Under the pieces are notes generated by a model. That model was not told the origin of the DNA, searched no databases, and was given only the letters and a program-made list of their open reading frames with translations. DNA of 5,098 nt from Deltaproteobacteria bacterium UBA2957 (GTDB taxonomy: Bacteria > Myxococcota_A > UBA796), in contig DEBL01000295.1 in the NCBI GenBank assembly GCA_002348535.1, positions 1-5,098 of the forward strand, in the 5' to 3' direction. The stretch's first letter is position 1; every line of letters starts with the position of its first letter. The translations under genes and the position numbers were made by a program. Shown here piece after piece: positions 1 through 5,098 of the stretch.

Positions 1-2230
1 CGCTTCCGACCGCGAAGAAGTGCTGTTCCGTTACCGCAGCATCGCTGAACTGTGGATGTTGGAGGACATGGGGCACCGACCCTCCCTCAGTTCGGTCCAC
101 GACATCGCAGCATACGCGTACCGAGCATCCAAAGGAGAGGTTCTCGAACCCCATGAACTTGTGGAAGCCGGGCAATCCATGGGCGCGATGTCACAGCTGC
201 AAGCATGGGTCAACGGATCGGAAGCCGACATTCCCGTCCTCCGATCGATGGTCGAACCCATCTCCATCGATGTGTTTATTCTGAGGAATTTGGAAGACAG
301 CTTCACGCCCTCTGGCGAGCTCTGCGATTCGTTCTATCCCGAGCTGCGAAGCATTCGCTCGCGCATGGACCACCTCAGAACTTCGGTTCAGAACACACTC
401 AATGCAATGCTTAGTGATCCTGCAATGTCCGACGCATTCCACGACCGGTACATTACAGACCGCGGCGGTCGCTTGGTCATCCCGGTTCGTTCAGCAGCGA
501 GAAAACGAATCGGAATCGTACATGACACATCACAGTCCGGCGAAACCGCATTTATCGAGCCCCATGCGGTGGTCGATCAGCAGAATGAACTCAAGGGTCT
601 CGAAGCAGAATTGCGGCGAACGGTCATGCGCATCCTGACTGACCTTTCCCGTGAGGTTGGCGAGTCTCGCGCGGACATCGAACGCAGTCTTGATGCGGCA
701 TCCGCAGTCGACATGGCGCTATCGCGAGCTCGAATCGGCAGAAAACTTGATGGCTGCATTCCCGAGGTCGGCGAGGCCGGCATCTTGCGTCTTCGTGCGG
801 CACGACACCCGGTTCTCGCCTTGCGGGGCGTAACCGTCATCCCAAACCAAATCGACATTGATGACCAACGCTGCGGTGTCATCCTCACGGGTCCCAATGC
901 AGGCGGTAAGACCATCACACTAAAGACGGTTGGCTTGATGGCTTTAATGGTCCGCGCGGGCATCCCAATTCCAGCTAACGAGGCGAGCCGTGTGGATTGG
1001 TTCAGTCCAATCTGGGCAGTAGTCGGGGACCAACAAGACGTCACCGGCGACCTATCAACGTTCTCTTCCCACCTCGTTGCGCTCCGCAGTGCAATCGAGA
1101 AAGCGAAAGAGGGTGCGCTGGTCCTGCTCGATGAAATTGCAATTGGAACGGACCCCAAGCAAGGAGCCGCCCTCGCGCAGTCCGTCGTTGAACACCTTGT
1201 TCGTTCTCGGTGTCGGACCGTGGTGACCACCCACTTTGCCGAGCTGAAGGAGTTGGCAGCAGAACATCCGAGCATGGCATTGATGGGCGCCGTGTTTGCC
1301 GATGGCCGACCAACCTTCCGGATGGAGCCCGACCGCGTGGGTCGCTCCCATGCGCTTGCCGTGGCCCGAACCATGGGCCTCCCCGGCCCAGTGGTCGATC
1401 GCGCCGTAGCGTTGCTTGATAGCGAGTCGAAACGCATGGACGACCTGCTCACGCAAATTGAGAGCGACCGAGAGCATATCCATCAGACCCGAGTCGAGCT
1501 TGATGAGAGGGTGCGTGCGGCAACCTTTGAACGGGCCCGTCTCGACGAACGCGAAGCTCGCTTGAATGCGCGGCGCGACCGCCAAGATGCAGAGGAGCGC
1601 GAGGCATTTCGAAAGCGGCTGAAGGCGCACGAGAAGACCATCAAGGAACGCATCAAAGCGCTGCAAGGAAACGGAGGAATTCGTGAGGCACAGGAGGTTC
1701 TGCAAACGGTGAAGGATCTCCGGTCCGAGGCGCTTCCAGCCGTCCCGAAACTTCCCGAACCGGAGACCACGCCACTCCGCATCGGTGACACGGTCCGGCT
1801 GCTGCTGTTGGGTGAGAAGGGAACCGTGATTGACGCGAAAGGAGACCGAGTCGAAGTCGAGATTCGAGGCAAACGAATGCGAACAAAACGCGAGGCCGTT
1901 CAATTTGTTTCCCACGCGAAGCCTCAGGCCGTCTCATCCCTTGCCTTACCCCCCGAAAAGAAGCCGTCGGGTCCTTTGGGGGTGCGCACTGATTCCAACA
2001 CCCTCGACCTGCGCGGCAAACGTGTCCACGAAGCCATCGACGAGGTTGAGGCCTTCCTCGACGGTCTAAGCCTCACCGAACACCGATGCGGGTACCTGCT
2101 CCACGGTCACGGTACGGGGGCACTCAAAACCGCCCTTCGGCAATGGATCCCCAAAAGTCGCTTTGGTCGAAGTTGGCGATCGGGAGGCCCCGACGACGGC
2201 GGAGACGCCTTCACCGTTGTCGAACTCTGA
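1..2230 (+). CDS. mutS2: Endonuclease MutS2 (MutS-family ATPase with C-terminal Smr domain), 5' truncated
   Basis: The frame is open from the left edge (first whole codon at base 2) to TGA at 2228-2230, giving 742 visible codons. MutS2 is usually about 780-800 residues, so roughly 40-50 N-terminal residues lie upstream; the GTG at base 20 falls inside the conserved N-terminal helices and is not the start. Counting that GTG as residue 1: the MutS2-specific block GIVHDTSQSGETAFIEP is at 165-181, Walker A GPNAGGKT at 291-298, the STFSSH signature at 346-351, Walker B LVLLDE at 367-372 followed by IAIGTDP, and the TTHF switch at 403-406. A charged, probably coiled-coil region covers about 468-575, a small KOW-like beta segment 586-630, and the Smr nuclease domain 660-736 with DLRG (663-666) and HGHGTG (695-700). 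All key catalytic motifs are intact. Family knowledge: MutS2 is a cytoplasmic dimer that does not act in mismatch repair; it has been linked to suppressing recombination and, in Bacillus, to rescue of collided ribosomes. Which role applies here cannot be read from sequence. Confidence 0.97.
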   Translation, partial: ASDREEVLFRYRSIAELWMLEDMGHRPSLSSVHDIAAYAYRASKGEVLEPHELVEAGQSMGAMSQLQAWVNGSEADIPVLRSMVEPISIDVFILRNLEDSFTPSGELCDSFYPELRSIRSRMDHLRTSVQNTLNAMLSDPAMSDAFHDRYITDRGGRLVIPVRSAARKRIGIVHDTSQSGETAFIEPHAVVDQQNELKGLEAELRRTVMRILTDLSREVGESRADIERSLDAASAVDMALSRARIGRKLDGCIPEVGEAGILRLRAARHPVLALRGVTVIPNQIDIDDQRCGVILTGPNAGGKTITLKTVGLMALMVRAGIPIPANEASRVDWFSPIWAVVGDQQDVTGDLSTFSSHLVALRSAIEKAKEGALVLLDEIAIGTDPKQGAALAQSVVEHLVRSRCRTVVTTHFAELKELAAEHPSMALMGAVFADGRPTFRMEPDRVGRSHALAVARTMGLPGPVVDRAVALLDSESKRMDDLLTQIESDREHIHQTRVELDERVRAATFERARLDEREARLNARRDRQDAEEREAFRKRLKAHEKTIKERIKALQGNGGIREAQEVLQTVKDLRSEALPAVPKLPEPETTPLRIGDTVRLLLLGEKGTVIDAKGDRVEVEIRGKRMRTKREAVQFVSHAKPQAVSSLALPPEKKPSGPLGVRTDSNTLDLRGKRVHEAIDEVEAFLDGLSLTEHRCGYLLHGHGTGALKTALRQWIPKSRFGRSWRSGGPDDGGDAFTVVEL

Positions 2231-2385
2231 TTCGAAAAAACGAAAGAAAGCTTAAATTTCAGGACGATCGACCGATTGGTGAACGCCGAGTGACAGTGCA
2301 GTTCCCGCACGCGGGATTCGTGCTCAAGCTCGTTAGGCAACACACAGCCCCTGCAATCGGTCCCAAGGGGCGTTTCGAGGATGCC
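2231..2385 (+). promoter_or_regulatory. Intergenic region with weak candidate promoter upstream of the lipoprotein gene
   Basis: This 155-base gap separates the mutS2 stop from the next start. Bases 2231-2260 are conspicuously A/T-rich compared with the coding DNA on either side. They contain a TAAATT (2253-2258, 4 of 6 matches to TATAAT) placed 16 bases after TTCGAA (2231-2236, only 3 of 6 matches to TTGACA). This is a weak sigma70-like pair and may be chance. A 12-base perfect dyad, CCCGCACGCGGG, lies at 2304-2315, and a six-pair inverted repeat at 2347-2352/2366-2371. I see no GC hairpin followed by a T-run, so no intrinsic terminator for mutS2 is evident and read-through into the lipoprotein gene is possible. 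Confidence 0.25.
2377..2380 (+). promoter_or_regulatory. Ribosome binding site (GAGG) fixing the start of the lipoprotein gene
   Basis: GAGG ends five bases before the ATG at 2386. That ATG opens directly into a hydrophobic stretch ending in a lipobox, so the two signals agree on the start. The same frame is open upstream as far as 2050 (stop TGA at 2047-2049), so earlier starts such as GTG 2320 or ATG 2143 are formally possible. ATG 2143 would overlap mutS2, and GTG 2320 has only a weak GGG nearby. Confidence 0.65.
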
Positions 2386-5098
2386 ATGAACCTTACCCAT
2401 TCCCTGATTCTCAGTCTCGTTCTCTCCGGCTGCGGAGAGCAGACCTCTCAAACCCGAAATGAGACTGACATTAGAGCCCTCACCGTCGAAATCACGGCCC
2501 TGCGATCCGAGCTCGAACAAGTCCGAACACGAGCCATCCAGAACTCCGCTGAGATCACTGACTGGGAAGACGATGTTCAAGCCTTGTGGACCATCGTTGG
2601 TGAAAACCAAAACCGGCTTTCGGAAAACTGGGTCACGGAGGAATCCATCGAAACCGGCATCGCCTCCGGAACCGGTCCACTGGGCACTCTCGCTGGACGC
2701 ATCGAAGAACTCGAGTCCACGGTTGCCGACAACACCCTCGCGATGGCAAGCACCTCCGCACTCGCAGAGAAGGTATCCGTCAACGCAGCGGGCGATGTGG
2801 TGTTCTCGGACACCAACGTCTACATTCAGAATGGCACTGCAGCCACCGACACGCTCAATGGAAAGGGCAATCTGATTGTCGGTTACGCGACCCCCGAGGG
2901 GGAAGCCGACCGAGACGGCTCCCACAACGTGATCGTCGGCGATGGTCATAGCTATGCAGGGCACTCTGGGCTCGCCATTGGCCACTCCCACCGGTTGACT
3001 GCCGACCATGCCATCGCGTTGGGCGGCTACGGCAACCAAGTGGGAGGCGATTATGGCGTTACCGTGGGTGGCCAGTACAATGTGACCAATGGCATGTACG
3101 GAACCGTGACTGGCGGGGGGTTTGGGCTCGCGTCCGGCGCATACAGCAGCGTGTTTGGTGGAAGTGAGAATACCGCGACGGCCCCCTTCTCTGCAGTCAC
3201 CGGTGGCCGGCTCAACGTCGTCTCGGGAGACTATGCATCGATTTCAGGTGGCGAAATGACCACCGTAGTCACCGACGCGCTGACGGTCGCGGGTGGCGTA
3301 ATTTTGATTGAAGAGGGCGCAGCCAGCGCAGCCATGCTGGCAGAACTCGACGCATCCGTCACCGCCGTCGTGGAAACCCTCGACGCCCTCGAGGATGCAG
3401 TCATTGATGGCGATCGCGAAGCGACCGACCGCATAGACCTGCTGGAGACCCACGATACGATGCAAGATGAATCGATTGCCCTCAATCGAACGGCGTTCGA
3501 AGGGGTTGCGCTCGCTGTTGCCGCCCTCTCGGGCTCCGTCGAGGAAACATCGGCAACCATCACGGGAATCGGGTCGACGATCGACACCCACGAAGCTCAC
3601 CTTGAAGACCTCGAGGCGAGGGTCACACTATCTGACCAACTGATGACCCTTGTATCCATTGATGAGCGCGGCGACGTAGTCTTCGAAGACACCAACCTCA
3701 TCATTCGAAACGGCAGTGGTCTCACCGCCGAGGCCACCGGATCTGGAAACCTTATTTTGGGCTACAACGACGGCGTCACCGCCGACAGGTCAGGCTCCCA
3801 CAACATCGTAATGGGCGACAATCACGTCTATTCGGGGACCAGCACACTGATCGTGGGTGAAGCGCACCGTGCGGCGGGTCACGGGTCAGCAATTTTGGGA
3901 GGTGAAGCGAATCTGATCACGGGTACACACGCTGCAATTGTCGGTGGAGTGAGCAACGAAGTTTCAGGCCTGATGGCCGCGAACTTCGGTGGCTCGAACA
4001 ACACGGTCAGCGGAAACTACGCCGTTGCAATCGGTGGGTTTGAAAACACTGCAACGGGCAGTCATTCCGCGGCCGGACCTGGCCGGTCGAATGCTGCTGA
4101 GGGCGACCACTCTGCAGCCATGGGCGGTGGCCTGAATCTTGCGACTGGCGACACCAGTGCGGTATTCGGAGGCTACGCCCTCGAAGCTGAAGAAGCGTTT
4201 GACTCCGGTGCTGTGACCACTCTGACGGCATTGGTTGAATCCGAACGGACCCGCCTCGACGACACGATTGAAAGCCTTGAGTACGTGGCATCGATCACCG
4301 ATGATCACGAAGGTCGTCTCGATGCTTCCGACGCCGCAGAAGCCGACCTTGCGGGTGCGGTCACCTTGCTCGAAAGCGCTGACGAGTCTGCGTTGGTTCA
4401 GATCGGTGAGGTTCAAACTGAACTCGACGCGCTGACCGGCACAGTATCCGCCGACCGATCCGAGCGCATTGCTGCCGATGATGCGTTCGACGACTCGTTG
4501 GAAACCACATCCGATGCCATTGACGAACTCGGCGTGACAGTCGAATCCGTATCCTCCAGCACTGCAGCCATCGACGGACGTCTCGATTCCGTGGAGTCAA
4601 CCCTCGACGAAAACGGTCTCGCCATCGCGGAACTCGATGCGACGGTCACCACGAACAGTACCGAAATTGCCGGCCTTCAAGAATACGATGGCGCAACCGC
4701 ACCATTCTTCGACCTCGTTACGGTCGAAGATGACACCATCTTCATCACATCGGCCAATCTCCACCTGCGAAATGGATCGGGTGACACAGACACTCCCAAT
4801 GGCAGCGGAAACCTCATCATCGGATACAACGGCAGCGAGACATTCACTGAAGACCGAACGGGCTCCCACAACATCGTGGTCGGCGACCAGCACGCATACA
4901 CCTCGACCGGGGGCATTGTCAGCGGAACGGGCAGCCAGTTGACGGCAGCGAATGCCGCAATCATTGGCGGCTCGGATCACCTTGCCTCGGCGGCTGGAGC
5001 GGCCATCGTAGGCGGACTCGGGCACGAGGTTTCGAGTACGGCTGCGGTGTTGCTCGGGGGTCAGTTCGGCACAGCATCCGGCGGATGGTCGACTGTAA
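2386..5098 (+). CDS. Large repeat-containing surface lipoprotein with YadA-like heads and trimeric coiled-coil stalks, 3' truncated
   Basis: I read 904 codons from ATG 2386 to the right edge with no stop; the terminal TAA of the window is out of frame. Residues 1-16 read MNLTHSLILSLVLSGC, a short signal peptide ending in the lipobox LSGC, so Cys16 should be lipidated by the Lgt/Lsp pathway. Gly at +2 gives no inner-membrane retention signal, so outer-membrane placement is likely. The mature chain alternates coiled coil (about 22-125, 306-422, 606-777) with Gly-rich beta heads (about 130-305, 423-605, 778 to the edge). Each head contains GSHNxxxGDxHxY and Gly-Gly pairs 15 residues apart, and the stalks carry asparagine at heptad d positions. 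This is the construction of trimeric autotransporter adhesins such as YadA (trimeric left-handed beta-roll head, trimeric stalk), but with an N-terminal lipid anchor. Similar head repeats occur, as I recall, in large hypothetical proteins of environmental bacteria; I know no gene name. Role inferred: surface fibre for adhesion or contact. Oddities: the signal peptide has no Lys/Arg before its hydrophobic core, and the C-terminus is unseen. Confidence 0.9.
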   Translation, partial: MNLTHSLILSLVLSGCGEQTSQTRNETDIRALTVEITALRSELEQVRTRAIQNSAEITDWEDDVQALWTIVGENQNRLSENWVTEESIETGIASGTGPLGTLAGRIEELESTVADNTLAMASTSALAEKVSVNAAGDVVFSDTNVYIQNGTAATDTLNGKGNLIVGYATPEGEADRDGSHNVIVGDGHSYAGHSGLAIGHSHRLTADHAIALGGYGNQVGGDYGVTVGGQYNVTNGMYGTVTGGGFGLASGAYSSVFGGSENTATAPFSAVTGGRLNVVSGDYASISGGEMTTVVTDALTVAGGVILIEEGAASAAMLAELDASVTAVVETLDALEDAVIDGDREATDRIDLLETHDTMQDESIALNRTAFEGVALAVAALSGSVEETSATITGIGSTIDTHEAHLEDLEARVTLSDQLMTLVSIDERGDVVFEDTNLIIRNGSGLTAEATGSGNLILGYNDGVTADRSGSHNIVMGDNHVYSGTSTLIVGEAHRAAGHGSAILGGEANLITGTHAAIVGGVSNEVSGLMAANFGGSNNTVSGNYAVAIGGFENTATGSHSAAGPGRSNAAEGDHSAAMGGGLNLATGDTSAVFGGYALEAEEAFDSGAVTTLTALVESERTRLDDTIESLEYVASITDDHEGRLDASDAAEADLAGAVTLLESADESALVQIGEVQTELDALTGTVSADRSERIAADDAFDDSLETTSDAIDELGVTVESVSSSTAAIDGRLDSVESTLDENGLAIAELDATVTTNSTEIAGLQEYDGATAPFFDLVTVEDDTIFITSANLHLRNGSGDTDTPNGSGNLIIGYNGSETFTEDRTGSHNIVVGDQHAYTSTGGIVSGTGSQLTAANAAIIGGSDHLASAAGAAIVGGLGHEVSSTAAVLLGGQFGTASGGWSTV
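2470..2619 (+). other. Stalk 1: coiled-coil segment of the lipoprotein (residues 29-78)
   Basis: Seven heptads run without interruption starting 13 residues after the lipidated cysteine. Core a positions are I29, I36, L43, A50, I57, V64, V71 and L78; core d positions are L32, L39, V46, N53, W60, L67 and N74. The two asparagines at d (N53, N74) match the N@d layers known from trimeric adhesin stalks. A Gly-rich break (about residues 91-102) and a further short helix (about 106-125) follow before head 1. Confidence 0.75.
2773..3300 (+). repeat. Head module 1 of the lipoprotein (residues 130-305)
   Basis: The module opens with GDVVFSDTNVYIQNG (136-150), then GKGNLIVGY (159-167) and GSHNVIVGDGHSY (178-190). 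The first glycine of each turn falls at 166, 185, 199, 213, 228, 243, 258, 273, 288 and 303. From 213 on it is a Gly-Gly pair, and the spacing is exactly 15 residues for six consecutive intervals. Inner-strand residues before the glycines are small or aliphatic (for example ALGG, VTVGG, SVFGG, SISGG), as expected for a left-handed beta-roll of YadA-head type. The last turn leads straight into stalk 2. Confidence 0.85.
3301..3651 (+). other. Stalk 2: coiled-coil segment of the lipoprotein (residues 306-422)
   Basis: Heptads run over about residues 318-339, shift phase once around 340-350, then continue unbroken for nine heptads. Core a positions are I350, D357, I364, F371, V378, V385, I392, I399, L406 and V413; core d positions are L353, Q360, N367, V374, L381, T388, I395, H402 and L409. 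Asparagine 367 and histidine 402 are polar d-position layers, as seen in trimeric adhesin stalks. The segment is acidic and joins head 1 to head 2. Confidence 0.75.
3652..4200 (+). repeat. Head module 2 of the lipoprotein (residues 423-605)
   Basis: The order matches head 1: GDVVFEDTNLIIRNGSG (429-445), GSGNLILGY (452-460) and GSHNIVMGDNHVY (470-482). Turn glycines fall at 459, 477, 491, 505, 520, 535, 550, 565 (here Pro-Gly replaces Gly-Gly), 580 and 595. The spacing from 505 on is exactly 15 residues. Head 1 and head 2 therefore have the same number of turns and differ by only one residue in the variable loop after GNLIxGY. The protein sequence is similar but the DNA has diverged, indicating an old duplication kept by selection. 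Confidence 0.85.
4201..4716 (+). other. Stalk 3: coiled-coil segment of the lipoprotein (residues 606-777)
   Basis: This is the longest stalk in view, about 170 residues against about 117 for stalk 2. From residue 701 to 764 the heptads are continuous: a positions are L705, I712, V719, T726, L733, L740, I747, V754 and I761; d positions are F701, T708, L715, V722, I729, V736, N743, L750, N757 and L764. The stretch VTTNSTEI (754-761) fits the trimeric N@d pattern of aliphatic-x-x-Asn-x-x-x-Ile. The segment is acidic, with many Asp and Glu residues. Confidence 0.75.
4717..5098 (+). repeat. Head module 3 of the lipoprotein, cut by the window edge (residues 778-904)
   Basis: The third copy begins with TIFITSANLHLRNGSG (784-799), then GSGNLIIGY (806-814) and GSHNIVVGDQHAY (826-838). 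Turn glycines fall at 813, 833, 847, 861, 876 and 891. They follow the same 14-14-15-15 spacing after the loop as heads 1 and 2. The loop between the first two turns is 20 residues here, against 19 and 18 in the other copies. If this head matches the others, about four more 15-residue turns, or about 180 bases, lie beyond the edge. Confidence 0.85.

Noticed and set aside
20..22. GTG as the true start of mutS2
   Set aside because: The frame is open to the left edge, the residues before it fit the family, and MutS2 proteins carry about 40-50 further N-terminal residues.
577..1915. Overlapping minus-strand open frames of about 290 codons opposite mutS2
   Set aside because: The opposite strand encodes intact, motif-rich MutS2. 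The minus-strand translations are Ser/Arg-rich or otherwise featureless, typical of antisense shadows.
2231..2385. Intrinsic terminator, tRNA or small RNA between the two genes
   Set aside because: No stable GC stem followed by a T-run and no cloverleaf can be drawn. Only short inverted repeats are present.
2459..2875. Plus-strand 138-codon frame overlapping the start of the lipoprotein gene
   Set aside because: It is in a different frame from the 904-codon frame and rich in Pro/Ser/Arg. It has no domain and no plausible ribosome site; the frame with signal peptide, heptads and repeats is the real one.
2107..3039. Long open frame on the minus strand (about 310 codons) across the gene junction and the start of the lipoprotein
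   Set aside because: It lies opposite well-supported plus-strand coding sequence, spans the intergenic gap, and its translation shows no recognisable domain. It is a shadow of codon bias in GC-rich DNA.
5096..5098. TAA at the right edge as the stop of the lipoprotein gene
   Set aside because: The reading frame there is ACT GTA A.., so TAA is out of frame. The gene continues beyond the window, in mid-head at the expected 15-residue spacing.
2773..5098. RTX calcium-binding repeats or a collagen-like segment
   Set aside because: The Gly-rich turns lack the GGxGxDxxx nonapeptide and the Gly-x-y triplet. The period is 15 residues, with aliphatic residues before Gly-Gly, matching a YadA-like head instead.

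Overview
The window holds two genes, both read left to right and both cut by a window edge, in moderately GC-rich DNA. The first (1-2230) is a 5'-truncated mutS2, which encodes an endonuclease/ATPase with a C-terminal Smr domain. The second (2386 to the right edge) is a gene of at least 904 codons with no stop in the window. It appears to encode a surface lipoprotein built from alternating trimeric coiled-coil stalks and YadA-like beta-helical heads.

Organism: the lipobox signal peptide and adhesin-like fibre suggest a Gram-negative, diderm bacterium. The Walker B variant of MutS2 (DEIAIGTDPKQG rather than the common DELGAGTDP) and the repeat style of the second protein remind me of Myxococcota/Bradymonadota-type or other environmental 'deltaproteobacterial' genomes. 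This is inference from memory, not a phylogenetic result.

Layout: (a) 1-2230, mutS2, lacking about 40-50 N-terminal codons. (b) 2231-2385, a 155-base gap with an A/T-rich stretch just after the stop, two small dyads, and a Shine-Dalgarno sequence before the next start. (c) 2386-5098, the lipoprotein: signal peptide with lipobox (LSGC, Cys16), stalk 1, head 1, stalk 2, head 2, stalk 3, and head 3, which is cut by the edge. Each head opens with the same sequence block (GxGNLIxGY, then GSHNxxxGDxHxY) and continues as beta-roll turns whose Gly-Gly pair recurs every 15 residues. The stalks show long uninterrupted heptads with asparagine at core d positions, a hallmark of trimeric autotransporter stalks.

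The two genes have no evident functional link. mutS2 looks like an ordinary housekeeping gene. The lipoprotein is the interesting object because it combines trimeric-adhesin architecture with an N-terminal lipid anchor. Its C-terminus, which would show whether it also carries a beta-barrel, an S74-type chaperone or nothing, lies outside the window.
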